Source of the DNA: JBDGYE01 sp039584255
GTDB lineage: Bacteria > Gemmatimonadota > Gemmatimonadetes > Palauibacterales > Palauibacteraceae
Length of the DNA: 64,000 bases
Direction: 5' to 3'
Assembly: GCA_039584255.1 (NCBI GenBank)
Contig: JBDGYE010000007.1
Location: 1 to 64,000, forward strand
Shown here: piece after piece, positions 9,732 through 18,191 of the stretch
Numbering within the stretch: the stretch's first letter is position 1
How the letters are laid out: each line of letters starts with the position of its first letter
Made by a program: the position numbers and the translations under genes
Notes under the pieces: generated by a model
Told to the model about the DNA's origin: nothing
What the model saw: only the letters and a program-made list of their open reading frames with translations
The model's database searches: none

Positions 9732-10475
9732 CTAGTTCGTCATCGCCGCCACGGCCTCGTCGGTCGTCCACACGGCGTTTGCCATGAACCGGAAGTTGAC
9801 CAGGGCGGTCTGGTATCCATCGCCGTCCGGCACCTTCGCGGCTGCTGTCGCGTCCTTCACGACCGCGACCTCGAAGCCCTGCTCGAGCAGCTCGCGCATG
9901 TGTGACTCGGTGCACAGGTTCGCCGACATTCCGGCCAGGATGACCTTGTCCACACCCCGCTTCCTGAGCTGCAAGACCAGGTCGTTCGTCTCCGGGCCGT
10001 AGACCTTATGCGGACTGGATACCACCGTCTTCCCATCCTTGATATAGGGCTTGTACCGCTCGAGCCAGTCCGCGCCGGACCCCTCGAAGCCTTCCAGGCT
10101 CAACGGATCCACTCGGTCGAACATGCCGATGTCGTGCATCAGGACCTCGAGGGCGCCCTCGAACTTCCAGCCGTGGTCGGTAGGGTAGTAGTAATGGGGA
10201 GAGACGAACACCTGCATCCCGATCTTCTTCGCCGTCTTCAGCAGTGTCTCGATGTTGTCGACCGTGTTGTTCTCAGTCACGCTCTCGCCGACTACCCCCC
10301 ACGTCACACCCTCCGGACTCAGGAAGTCGTTCTGCGGGTCGGTGATCACGAGAGCGGTGCGCTCCAGTTCTACCGTGACTCCCGGGTCCGGGAGTTGGGC
10401 AGCGAGGTCGGACGGTGCGCTCGCGACTCCGAGCACAGCCGCTGCCACCATAGGAAAGTAGCTTTGCATTCTCAT
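9732..10475 (-). CDS. Secreted cysteine hydrolase, isochorismatase family
   Basis: A 247-residue protein: a signal peptide (YFPMVAAAVLGVASAPSDLA) then an isochorismatase-like domain. The catalytic triad is visible: Asp in ALVITDPQNDF, Lys in the KVYGPETNDL region, and Cys in ILAGMSANLCTESHMRELL. Family members hydrolyse amides or isochorismate, usually in the cytoplasm, so the signal peptide is a distinguishing point. The start at 10475 follows AAGGAGG; a second ATG six bases on is an alternative. It is the first gene of a two-gene unit with the secreted protein at 9148. The substrate cannot be predicted. Confidence 0.85.
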   Translation of the reverse strand: MRMQSYFPMVAAAVLGVASAPSDLAAQLPDPGVTVELERTALVITDPQNDFLSPEGVTWGVVGESVTENNTVDNIETLLKTAKKIGMQVFVSPHYYYPTDHGWKFEGALEVLMHDIGMFDRVDPLSLEGFEGSGADWLERYKPYIKDGKTVVSSPHKVYGPETNDLVLQLRKRGVDKVILAGMSANLCTESHMRELLEQGFEVAVVKDATAAAKVPDGDGYQTALVNFRFMANAVWTTDEAVAAMTN

Positions 10476-10846
10476 TACAACCTCCTTGAGGGAAAACGCA
10501 GCCTGCCTCTCGCACTCCCCCAGTAACGGGAACGCATGCCGTTCCGGTTCCGCGCGGCCCCAGGCAGGGCTTCCCGAGCTTCTGTCTTCGTGCTGTATGA
10601 ACAAACGGCGGGAGGATTCTCGACAACGACTTGCTGGAAGCTGTCTCCAACCGCGCGTGCCTCTAAGTCGCAGGAATGCTCGTCCACGATAAGCAGGAAT
10701 CGGCGGTTCCGGAAGGCTGGCTGTGAGCGGCACCTTCTCCGGACCCGCGTCATTCTCTATTCATTGTGTATCGTCCGGCTGGGGCTCCGAGCAGCGCGGG
10801 TCGCTCGGGAGTCGGGCGGCTAATAGACCACGGTCAGAGACGGTTG
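10476..10846. other. Intergenic region between divergent genes
   Basis: This 371-base gap lies between the leftward isochorismatase gene and the rightward ECF sigma gene. It has no open frame with coding character. It is somewhat richer in AT near 10741-10770 (ATTCTCTATTCATTGTGTAT), a plausible promoter zone for the sigma gene, but no consensus box is convincing. Confidence 0.45.
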
Positions 10847-11425
10847 ATGCAGGAGGAGAGCGGGTTTCGCGGAGAGGTCACGCAGCTGCTCATGGCAGCG
10901 CGACAGGGAGATCGGCAGGCTGTCGATCGGCTTATGCCCCTGCTGTACGACCAGCTTCGAGGCCTGGCGCAGGCGCAGCTGGCCAGAGAGCGGGCCGGAC
11001 ACACGCTCCATGCCACCGGCCTGGTCCACGAGGTTTACCTGAAGCTGGCTGCGGGCGGCGGTGTCGTCGCCGCCGACCGATCGCACTTTCTGGCCATCGC
11101 TGCGCGCGCCATGCGGCAGGTGCTGGTAGATCACGCGCGGCGCAGGCAGGCGGCCAAGAGGGGAGGCGGTTGGAACGTTACGACCCTGACCAACGGAGCC
11201 GAGTTTGTGGAGTTCCGCCCGGAGGAGATGCTGGCGCTCGACCGGGCGCTGGATGAGCTGGACGAAAGACAGCGGCAGGTTGTCGAGTACCGCTTCTTCG
11301 GGGGCATGGAGGAGACGGAGATCGCGTCTGTCCTCGGAATCTCCGAGCGCACCGTCCGGCGTGACTGGGTGAAGGCGCGGGCGTGGCTCCACCGCTCGCT
11401 GTATCCCGAGCGGGAGGGTGGGTGA
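10847..11425 (+). CDS. ECF-type RNA polymerase sigma factor (TIGR02999 family)
   Basis: A 192-residue sigma factor. Region 2 is in the N-terminal half (LLYDQLRGLAQAQLARERAG, followed by HATGLVHEVYLKL). Region 4 is at about residues 125-185, with the helix-turn-helix ETEIASVLGISERTVRRDWV. The ERAGHTL-HATGLVHE-YL signature matches the TIGR02999 group, whose genes usually sit beside Ser/Thr kinase genes with TPR or TolB domains. Here the next gene, 18 bases downstream, is only the N-terminal stub of such a kinase. The ATG at 10847 is chosen because the family starts a few residues before this helix; upstream in-frame Met codons have no support. Confidence 0.9.
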   Translation: MQEESGFRGEVTQLLMAARQGDRQAVDRLMPLLYDQLRGLAQAQLARERAGHTLHATGLVHEVYLKLAAGGGVVAADRSHFLAIAARAMRQVLVDHARRRQAAKRGGGWNVTTLTNGAEFVEFRPEEMLALDRALDELDERQRQVVEYRFFGGMEETEIASVLGISERTVRRDWVKARAWLHRSLYPEREGG

Positions 11426-11443
11426 GGAGAATGGACCGGGTAG

Positions 11444-11680
11444 ATGACGAACCCTGAGAGGCAGCGGATCGAGGACCTGTTCGAGGAGGCCCTCGAGCAC
11501 CCCGCCCCGGAACGGGAGTCGTGGCTGGCATCGGCGTGCCCGGACGAGCCAGGCCTCCGTAAGGAGGTACTGGAGCTGTTGGCCGCGCACGGGCGCGGTA
11601 GAGGCATTCTCGAGACCGATCCCTCCACGGGTCGACCTGCGGACGCCGGTCGATACCGCTCGCTCAGCGGCGGCGACTGA
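11444..11680 (+). pseudogene. N-terminal stub of a Ser/Thr kinase gene
   Basis: The 78 codons encode MTNPERQRIEDLFEEALEH, then ESWLASACPDEPGLRKEVLELLAAHGRG, the standard N-terminal leader of sigma-linked Ser/Thr kinases, which continues to a GRYRL...GGMG glycine loop. Here the frame reads GRYRSLSGGD and stops at the point where the kinase domain should begin. The bases beyond run into the 3' end of the convergent lipoprotein gene at 11687, only six bases away. A deletion that removed the kinase, TolB and TPR parts is inferred. A short peptide could still be made and might act with the sigma factor, but truncation is the simpler reading. Confidence 0.75.
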
Positions 11681-11686
11681 CCCCCA

Positions 11687-12235
11687 CTAGACTGCCGCCG
11701 GCGCTGGCGAGACATACCCGCAGGCCGGGGTCCTTTTGAGTGCGCAGTAGACGCGACGGAGCGACTCCAGGGAAACGTCCTCCCAGTGGTCCTCGCCCTC
11801 GAACACGCCGTTCAGGACACCGCCCCACAGGCCGGCCGCCACTCCCATGCCGAGTCCAGCCTTCGCTCCCTCCCCGGGCTCGCCGAACAGGGCACCGATA
11901 AACAGCCCGCCGGCGGTCCCAGCGGCGGCGCCGATCGCGGTCTCCTTTGCAGTTCTGCTCAGAACTCCCTCGAACGTGGTCAGCTGGCCGCGATGGAGCT
12001 GGACCCTGACGATCCGGTCCACCGGCACGGTGATGTCCGGCTTCGGCTCGTCCCACACGATCAGCAGCAGGCTGTCCGCGTCCCACTCGACCAGGGCACC
12101 CTTGTAGGTCCTGCCGTCCGAGACCTTCATCTTTACCCACAGCTCGTCCTCTGTTGCCTTGGAGTACTGCTTGACCGACGTGCACCCCGTGAGAACGAGA
12201 GCGGCTGTCGCTGTATATGCTATGAGGCGTCGCAT
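11687..12235 (-). CDS. Lipoprotein with Gly-rich segment, unknown function
   Basis: A 182-residue lipoprotein with lipobox LTGC (LIAYTATAALVLTGC). The mature N-terminus forms a small beta domain (VKMKVSDGRTYKGALVEWDA, then PVDRIVRVQL), reminiscent of an SH3- or Sm-like fold. A Gly/Ala-rich stretch follows, with GxxxG spacing (TAIGAAAGTAGGLFIGALFG, then GLGMGVAAGLWGGVLNGVF), like glycine-zipper segments that insert in membranes. The ATG at 12235 is preceded by GGAGG at good spacing and is preferred over the one at 12253. The function is unknown. Confidence 0.75.
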   Translation of the reverse strand: MRRLIAYTATAALVLTGCTSVKQYSKATEDELWVKMKVSDGRTYKGALVEWDADSLLLIVWDEPKPDITVPVDRIVRVQLHRGQLTTFEGVLSRTAKETAIGAAAGTAGGLFIGALFGEPGEGAKAGLGMGVAAGLWGGVLNGVFEGEDHWEDVSLESLRRVYCALKRTPACGYVSPAPAAV

Positions 12236-12517
12236 CTTTGCCTCCGTGTCCATGCTCGGAGGGGGGCTTCAGCTCCACGCTGTCCGGGGGCGGTCAAGCA
12301 GGGATCAAGAGCGGGTTAGATGCAGCTCGCTGGTGCGGCTGGACGATGACTCGCCGCCGGGGCGCTCCCGGTCAGGAGGCATCGGAGTGCACGTCCAATG
12401 TGTGCAGACCCTACAGAGATATCCGTTGGAGAAGTAACGACCGTGGAGGATGCCGGCTCGACTCGGCCGACGGGACGACCCCGGCTGAGAGGTTCGGACC
12501 AGCGGGCACAGCCGGGG

Positions 12518-13387
12518 TCAGGCCAACACGCGGTACACCCTGTCGTGATCGCGAACGCGCTCATCCACCAGGATTCCGACCTCGGCGCCGGCGTCCGCAG
12601 AGTCGACCGGTCCGTGCTCGATCTGGATGGACGTGACCTTCTGATCGAAGCAGGTGGTATGACCCTCGAACCGGAGGGTATCGCCCACGCTCACGCCTTC
12701 GCTGAGCTTGACGGCGGCGACTCCCGGCCGTGCGAAGTAGTGGGTCACCATCCCTACGAGCTGGTCTTCCATTCGTGACCTCCTGTGTCGCTGTTCCCCC
12801 TCTTTCCAAACCTCGGCTTCGAAGCCGTAGAGGACCGCGTCCGGCTCCTTCCAGGCCTCCGGCGGAAGCCCGGCCTTGAGGCAGAGGTTCTCCAGGAACT
12901 GCCGGCGGTCCCACCCCCAGTCGAGGGGCACTTCGGGTAGGAGCAGACCCGAGAACGGTCCCAGCACGATCATGAGACCGTGTCGTCCGATCTCTACATC
13001 TTCCTCGGAGATGGGCTCCATGGGCCCGAGCGCATTGATCTCGATGCTGATTTCCGGTAGCTCCTCCAGCGTCACACCGGGAAAACGAGGGTCGTCCGTG
13101 GCCGCCGCGACGGCGACTCGCCTGACCGATTCGACCAGCGCAGCCGCAGCCACGACCTCTCCACGGCAACCGCGGAGCTCGCCGGAGTCCCGATTGCGCA
13201 GCGTCACGAATGCGGGCCGAAGCTCGTTGAGGCCTGGCAGAGCTGTCTCGTCCGCGGGTACTTCCCGTCGAGAGAGGTGGGCCTCGAGTGACTCACGCGC
13301 AGCACGGAGCAGTTCCCCGCGCTCCTCTGTCGTCAGGCCAGCCGCGGGATGTGTCGTTTTTGAGGCGGAGCTGCTGTCGTCGGTCAT
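12518..13387 (-). CDS. AMMECR1-like protein fused to an EF-Tu domain-2-like module
   Basis: This frame encodes 289 residues. Residues about 18-195 are an AMMECR1 domain (AmmeMemoRadiSam protein A family), seen in FVTLRNRDSGELRGCRG, DPRFPGVTLEELPEISIEI and GLLLPEVPLDWGWDRRQFLE. Residues 206-289 form a separate beta-barrel module (VGMVTHYFARPGVAAVKLSE, GDTLRFEGHTTCFDQKVTSI) like the small stand-alone elongation-factor-like proteins related to EF-Tu domain 2. The junction contains a good ribosome site and ATG (12772), so the second module may also be made alone. A TATATT hexamer lies 35 bases upstream of the start. AMMECR1 function is not settled; the fusion is unusual. Confidence 0.8.
   Translation of the reverse strand: MTDDSSSASKTTHPAAGLTTEERGELLRAARESLEAHLSRREVPADETALPGLNELRPAFVTLRNRDSGELRGCRGEVVAAAALVESVRRVAVAAATDDPRFPGVTLEELPEISIEINALGPMEPISEEDVEIGRHGLMIVLGPFSGLLLPEVPLDWGWDRRQFLENLCLKAGLPPEAWKEPDAVLYGFEAEVWKEGEQRHRRSRMEDQLVGMVTHYFARPGVAAVKLSEGVSVGDTLRFEGHTTCFDQKVTSIQIEHGPVDSADAGAEVGILVDERVRDHDRVYRVLA
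12770..12784 (-). promoter_or_regulatory. Internal ribosome binding site and ATG inside the AMMECR1 fusion
   Basis: On the minus strand AGGAGG (12784-12779) is followed by six bases and ATG (12772-12770). It starts an in-frame 84-residue EF-Tu-domain-2-like protein. Strength and spacing match true starts elsewhere in the window, so internal initiation is likely. Confidence 0.6.
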
Positions 13388-13421
13388 GGTTCGAGCACCC
13401 GTGCGTGCGATGGTGCGGTTG

Positions 13422-13427
13422 AATATA
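13422..13427 (-). promoter_or_regulatory. -10-like hexamer upstream of the AMMECR1 gene
   Basis: TATATT on the minus strand, 35 bases from the start at 13387. It is the same hexamer as at 532, 45990 and 57136. Confidence 0.4.
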
Positions 13428-13545
13428 TGCAGACGGCGCTCGGGCGGCAGCGGCCATGGGGAGAATGTTGGCCAGCCTGGGCCGCCCCTGTAGGTTCATA
13501 GCGGCAGACCTTCCACGCCTTCCATCGGTCAGTTCGGAGAGAGCC

Positions 13546-14013
13546 ATGATCACTCTCCTCGTCAACGGCGAGCGGCGCCAGCTGGACGCCGACGCCGCGA
13601 TGCCTCTCCTGTGGGCTCTTCGCGATCTCATGAATCTCAAGGGCGCCAAGTTCGGCTGCGGAATGGGGCTGTGCGGCTCGTGCACGGTCCACCTCGATGG
13701 CGAGCCCGTGCGCTCCTGCATCACGCCGATCTCGGCGGCCGAGGGCAAGGCCGTTACGACGATCGAAGGCCTGTCGACCGACGGTACGCACCGGGTCCAG
13801 ATCGCGTGGGCGGAGCTCAATGTTCCGCAGTGTGGCTACTGCCAGCCGGGGCAGATCATGAGCGCCGTGGCGCTCCTGGAGCGCACCCCGCATCCGACTG
13901 AAGGCCAGATCGAGGAGGCCATGGCCGGCAACCTGTGCCGGTGCGGAACCTACCTGGGGATCAAGCGGGCGATCCAGCAGGCGTCGCAGGTGGCCATTGG
14001 AGGTGGCTCATGA
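13546..14013 (+). CDS. (2Fe-2S) subunit of a molybdenum hydroxylase (isoquinoline 1-oxidoreductase-like)
   Basis: A 155-residue iron-sulfur subunit. The plant-type ferredoxin cluster is bound by FGCGMGLCGSCTVHLDG plus SC downstream. The second, helical cluster uses QCGYCQPGQ and NLCRCGTY. This is the small subunit layout of IorA/CoxS-like xanthine-oxidase-family enzymes. It passes electrons from the molybdopterin subunit encoded next, whose ATG overlaps this stop (ATGA, 14010-14013), so the two are translationally coupled. The ATG at 13546 follows GGAGAGAG. No FAD subunit or cytochrome c subunit is adjacent, as in two-subunit isoquinoline-type enzymes. The aldehyde or N-heterocycle substrate is unknown. 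Confidence 0.9.
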   Translation: MITLLVNGERRQLDADAAMPLLWALRDLMNLKGAKFGCGMGLCGSCTVHLDGEPVRSCITPISAAEGKAVTTIEGLSTDGTHRVQIAWAELNVPQCGYCQPGQIMSAVALLERTPHPTEGQIEEAMAGNLCRCGTYLGIKRAIQQASQVAIGGGS

Positions 14014-16217
14014 ACGCCGTGCGCAAGATCAGCCGGCGGAGCTTCGTGCGGACCACGGGAGTGGCGGGATCGGCACTCGTCCTCGGCGTCCGCACAGGTT
14101 TGGGGAGAACTCTGTTTGCCCCGGAAGGCAAGGTGACCCCGTTCGAGCCCAACGTTTACGTCAGCATCGGCGAGGATGGGATCATCCAGCTGACGGTGCA
14201 CCGGCAGGAGATGGGCCAGGGAGCGAGGACAACTTGCTGCATGCTCCTGGCCGAGGAGCTGGATGTCGACATCGACGCCGTCAGGGTCGTTCAGGCTACG
14301 GCCTACGGAAAGTACGGGCCCCAGCACACGGCCGGGAGCACCACGGTTCGCATGAACTGGGAGCCGCTCCGCAGAGCCGGAGCCGCCGCCCGCGAGATGC
14401 TGGTGGGTGCCGCCGCGCTCACCTGGGACGTGCCTGCGGAGCAATGCCGGACGGAAGCCGGCGTGGTGATCCACGGCCCGACCGACATACGTCTCGGATA
14501 CGGCGAGGTGGCGTCGAAGGCAGCCGAGCTCCCCGTCCCGGAAGAGCCGTCGCTGAAGAGCGCGGCCGAGTTTCGAATCATCGGGAAGCCTCATCCTTTG
14601 ATCGACGTGGGTGACATCATTCAGGGCAAGGCCGTCTTCGGATGGGACGTACAGATACCGGACATGCTCTACGCCAGCCTCGAGCGAAGCCCCATGGTGA
14701 AGGGCACCTTGCGGCGCTACGACGCCGCGGCCGCCCGCGCCGTAAGGGATGTCGTGGACGTACTCGAGCTGGAAGCGAACGAATCCGGGCTCACCAACAA
14801 CTCCCTGGCGGTTGTGGCACGGAACACGTGGGCCGCCCTGCAGGGCCGGGCAGCGCTGGATGTAGAATGGGACCAAGGGCCGCTCCCGCCGGAGAACAGC
14901 GACGAGTATCGGGCGCGGCTGGAGGAGATCGGGGGGCGTCCGGGCCAGCCGAAGCGATTGGAAGGCGACTTCGAGGCCGCCGTTGCTGCCGCCGACCGCG
15001 TGATCGAGGCAACGTATCACGGCCCCTACCTGGTGCACGCGCCGATGGAGCCGCCTGCCTGCACGGCCCGGGTGGAGGGCGACGTGTGCGAGGTGTGGTC
15101 GCCCACGCAGGCCCCGCAGTGGACTCGCGGCGAGGTGGCGGGTGCCGTGGGGCTTCCGGAGTCCAACGTGACAGTGAACGTCACGCTGCTCGGCGGCGGG
15201 TTCGGCCGGAAGTCGAAACCAGACTTCGCCGTGGAGGCGGCGCTGCTGGCGCAGAAGCTAGGCCAGCCGGTGAGGGTGATGTGGACGCGCCAGGACGAAG
15301 TCCGACACGGCTTCTACCGGGCGCAGAACTTCCAGCTCCTCAAGGCGACGATCGACGCCGACGGCAATCCCACGGGGTGGATGCACCGGACGGTCTTCCC
15401 GGGCATCGGATGGGGTTTCGACCCGAACAGCGTGGGGCCCAGCGACAACGAGCTCGCCCAGGGCATGACCAACATCCCGTACCGCTTCCCCAACCTACAG
15501 CTCGAAGCCGGCGCCATCGCGTCCAGCGTGCGGGTCGGGTGGATGCGATCGGTCTGCAACACGTTCCACTCGTTCGCCGTCAACGGCTTCATGGACGAGC
15601 TGGCGCGCGAGCTTGGCCGAGACCCGGTGGCGTTCCACCTCGAGATGCTGGGCGAGCCCCGGATCCTGGAGCTCTCGGAGGCCGACCGGCGGAGCCCGCA
15701 CAAGTTCGACACGGGCCGCTTGGGGAAGGTGATGCAGGCGGCCGCGGAAATGGCGAATTGGGGACGCTCGCTGCCAGCGCGGCATGGTCTCGGGTTCGCA
15801 GCCCAGTACAGCTTTCTGAGTTACGTGGGTATGGTCGCTCACGTGTCCGTGGACGGCGACGGCGAGCTCACGGTGCACGAGGTGTACTGCGCCCTGGACT
15901 GCGGACCGGTGGTGAACCCGGACGTCCTCGAGGCGCAGATGCAGGGCGCCGTGGCCATGGGGTTGTCGCTGGCGAAGCATGGCCGGGTGACCTTGAAGGA
16001 CGGCGTGGTGGAGCAGGGCAACTACGACGACTATCCGATCGTTCGGATGCCCGAGATGCCGCGAGTCGACGTGCGGGTGCTGGCGAGCGACACGCTTCCA
16101 ACGGGCATCGGCGAGCCGGGCGTCCCACCCACGGCTCCGGCCGTGGCCAACGCGATCTTCGCCGCGACGGGCAGGCGGATTCGGGACCTCCCGTTTGCGG
16201 GACAGGACCTGGGCTGA
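14010..16217 (+). CDS. Tat-exported molybdopterin-binding hydroxylase large subunit
   Basis: A 735-residue xanthine-oxidase-family molybdopterin subunit. The start has a Tat signal (SRRSFVRTTGVAGSALVLGV), so the folded enzyme is probably exported to the periplasm with the Fe-S subunit carried along. Molybdenum-cofactor segments are visible: VHRQEMGQGARTT, LLGGGFGRKSKPD, and near the end GIGEPGVPPTAPAVANAIFA, which carries the catalytic Glu. The split into two concanavalin-like repeats matches isoquinoline 1-oxidoreductase beta subunits. It likely hydroxylates an aldehyde or heteroaromatic compound and donates electrons through the partner subunit to a membrane acceptor. No cofactor-insertion (XdhC-like) gene is nearby. 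Confidence 0.9.
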   Translation: MNAVRKISRRSFVRTTGVAGSALVLGVRTGLGRTLFAPEGKVTPFEPNVYVSIGEDGIIQLTVHRQEMGQGARTTCCMLLAEELDVDIDAVRVVQATAYGKYGPQHTAGSTTVRMNWEPLRRAGAAAREMLVGAAALTWDVPAEQCRTEAGVVIHGPTDIRLGYGEVASKAAELPVPEEPSLKSAAEFRIIGKPHPLIDVGDIIQGKAVFGWDVQIPDMLYASLERSPMVKGTLRRYDAAAARAVRDVVDVLELEANESGLTNNSLAVVARNTWAALQGRAALDVEWDQGPLPPENSDEYRARLEEIGGRPGQPKRLEGDFEAAVAAADRVIEATYHGPYLVHAPMEPPACTARVEGDVCEVWSPTQAPQWTRGEVAGAVGLPESNVTVNVTLLGGGFGRKSKPDFAVEAALLAQKLGQPVRVMWTRQDEVRHGFYRAQNFQLLKATIDADGNPTGWMHRTVFPGIGWGFDPNSVGPSDNELAQGMTNIPYRFPNLQLEAGAIASSVRVGWMRSVCNTFHSFAVNGFMDELARELGRDPVAFHLEMLGEPRILELSEADRRSPHKFDTGRLGKVMQAAAEMANWGRSLPARHGLGFAAQYSFLSYVGMVAHVSVDGDGELTVHEVYCALDCGPVVNPDVLEAQMQGAVAMGLSLAKHGRVTLKDGVVEQGNYDDYPIVRMPEMPRVDVRVLASDTLPTGIGEPGVPPTAPAVANAIFAATGRRIRDLPFAGQDLG

Positions 16218-16259
16218 GGCGTCGGGGGCAGGGCGCGGAAGCCGCTGCGGCGGGGCTCC

Positions 16260-16838
16260 CTATCCAAAGTAGGGCGGCGCGTTACCCGGCCGCCATTTGA
16301 TGTTGCAGCCAACGCTCGGCGCCTGGTTCTCGAGAGCGGGCCTGCCAGCGAGAACGGCGTCGAGCGCCGCCCGAAGGTCCTCACCCGTCACCGGAATCTC
16401 GCTTCCGGGCCGACTCGCGTCGAGCTGACCGCGGTAGACCAACATTCCCTCCCCATCGAACAGGAAGAAGTCGGGCGTGCAGGCTGCTTCGAAGGCCTTC
16501 GCCACCTCCTGGGTCTCGTCGAACAGGAAGGGAAACTCCCATCCCTCGCGCTCGGCCAGCGCCTTCATCTCGGGCGGCGCGTCCTGTGGGTAGGCGAGGG
16601 GGTCGTTCGCGTTGATTGCCACGACTGCGACCCCGCGGGGCAAGTAGTCGGCGGCTAGGCGGCTCAGCTCGTCGACGACGTGCTTCACGAACGGGCAGTG
16701 GTTGCAGATGAACATCACGAGCAGCGGCTTTCCAGCGAAGTCGGCGCTCCGCACGCCTCGCCCGTCAACGGCGCCGGTGAGCGAGAACTCTGGCATCCGT
16801 GTGCCGAGCTGCAGCATGGTCGATGGAGTGACTGCCAT
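16260..16838 (-). CDS. Thioredoxin-fold redoxin (AhpC/TSA-like)
   Basis: A 192-residue cytoplasmic protein with a redoxin fold: GTRMPEFSLTGAVDGRGVRS, then the active-site region VMFICNHCPFVKHVVDEL. Only one Cys is present where thioredoxins have CxxC, as in a known subfamily of thioredoxin-like proteins with an NHCP motif. A second Cys occurs at ACTPDFFLFD and a third near the C-terminus (SVGCNIKW). A peroxidase or thiol-reductase role is inferred. The ATG at 16838 follows GGAGGAGG. It may be the last gene of a leftward unit with the M20 hydrolase and TenA genes. Confidence 0.85.
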   Translation of the reverse strand: MAVTPSTMLQLGTRMPEFSLTGAVDGRGVRSADFAGKPLLVMFICNHCPFVKHVVDELSRLAADYLPRGVAVVAINANDPLAYPQDAPPEMKALAEREGWEFPFLFDETQEVAKAFEAACTPDFFLFDGEGMLVYRGQLDASRPGSEIPVTGEDLRAALDAVLAGRPALENQAPSVGCNIKWRPGNAPPYFG

Positions 16839-16894
16839 CGGTTCCTCCTCCTCAAGGACGGCCGGCGATCACGGCGGACTTGACCTCGCCCGCT

Positions 16895-18148
16895 TTACCT
16901 GTGCCTCTCCAGGTAGTCCAGCAGCACCGCTGACATGGCCCGGGCCCCGGTCACGATCGATTCCTCGTCAGCCACGAAGCCGGGGCTGTGGGGCATCCCA
17001 ACAGTTCCCTTCTCCGAGTTGGACACTCCCAGCCAGTACATGGCGCCGGGAATCCGCTGCTGATAGAAGGCGAAGTCCTCTCCGAAGTAGGGTACGGCAG
17101 AGGTGACCACGACGAGCCCATCCTCGCCCACCGCACGCCGCAGGGCCATCAGCGATCCACGCACCAGCTCGGGATCGTTGATCATGTCCGGTAGCACGCG
17201 ATCCCGATGGTCGAGGTGATACTCCGCCCCCGGGGGCGTGGCGGCCTCGATTCCATCGCGGATGCTCTGCTTCGCCGCGGCATAGGCCTCCTCACTCGAG
17301 GCCTTTACGAATCCCTGGACCACCCAGCGGCCGGGATTGCTCCTGTCGTGGCCCGCCGAAGCACGCGACCAGATGAACTCCTCGGGACTCTCCACCCCGT
17401 CCGAGCTTCCCGGGGGCCCGACTGTTCTGACGCCGTTTATGACGGAAACGTATGCCCTCGCGGTGGTCGCCACATCCCCGTCGCCGGTGACGGTGACGGT
17501 TACCCGGTCCAGGCCAGGGAGGGCCAGACCCTCGATCGCTCCAACCTGCCCCACTTCGAACGGGGCACTGTGGACGGCGAAGATCGCCCGAGGCGCTGGA
17601 TTCTCGAGCACTCCGTCGTCGATCATGGCGGCGGCGCCCTGGAGGTTTTCCTCGGCCGGCTGGAAGATGAACTTCACCGTGCCGGGCAGATCGTCTCGGA
17701 TCGACGCCAGCGCCCGGGCCACTCCGAGCCCGACGGTGGTATGGATGTCATGGCCGCAGATGTGACGCACGCCAGCCGTTTCCGACCGGAACGAAACGGG
17801 ATCGTGCGAGTCGTCATAGACGGCGTCCATGTCGGCCCGGTATGAGACGACCAGCCCCGGCCTCCCTCCCCTGAGCACGCCGACGACGCCGTGCCCACCG
17901 ACACCCGTCGTCACCTCGAGATCGAGCCCCTGGAGGTATTCCGCCACGATGCCTGCCGTTCGCTCCTCCTCGCCCGACACCTCTGGGTGGCGATGAATGT
18001 CGCGGCGAATCTCGATAAGCGTTTCCCGGGCGGTCTCAAGGGTCGCCTCGAGTTGCCCCATGCGCGTCTCCGTCTGCAGCGTGGCGGCACCTGCACTCGC
18101 CGCCGAGCCTACCGACGCTACCAGCAGGACGAGTACCCGGCGAATCAT
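16895..18148 (-). CDS. Secreted M20-family amidohydrolase
   Basis: A 417-residue protein with a signal peptide (VLVLLVASVGSAASAGAA). The M20D amidohydrolase core shows the metal-binding segments HRHPEVSGEEERT, SYRADMDAVYDDS, HICGHDIHTTVGLGVARAL and FIFQPAEENLQGA, with a dimerisation domain around VTVTGDGDVATTARAYVS. The family removes acyl groups from amino acid conjugates or degrades peptides using two zinc ions. The dimerisation domain lacks the His that follows the Gly in typical HAS/PH motifs (here GDGDVATTA), so substrate range may differ. The ATG follows GGGGGAG. It is downstream of tenA and upstream of the redoxin gene. Confidence 0.85.
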   Translation of the reverse strand: MIRRVLVLLVASVGSAASAGAATLQTETRMGQLEATLETARETLIEIRRDIHRHPEVSGEEERTAGIVAEYLQGLDLEVTTGVGGHGVVGVLRGGRPGLVVSYRADMDAVYDDSHDPVSFRSETAGVRHICGHDIHTTVGLGVARALASIRDDLPGTVKFIFQPAEENLQGAAAMIDDGVLENPAPRAIFAVHSAPFEVGQVGAIEGLALPGLDRVTVTVTGDGDVATTARAYVSVINGVRTVGPPGSSDGVESPEEFIWSRASAGHDRSNPGRWVVQGFVKASSEEAYAAAKQSIRDGIEAATPPGAEYHLDHRDRVLPDMINDPELVRGSLMALRRAVGEDGLVVVTSAVPYFGEDFAFYQQRIPGAMYWLGVSNSEKGTVGMPHSPGFVADEESIVTGARAMSAVLLDYLERHR

Positions 18149-18191
18149 CTGATCTCCCCCGGAAGAGGGCGAGTCCGGCGGCCGGAGGCGC

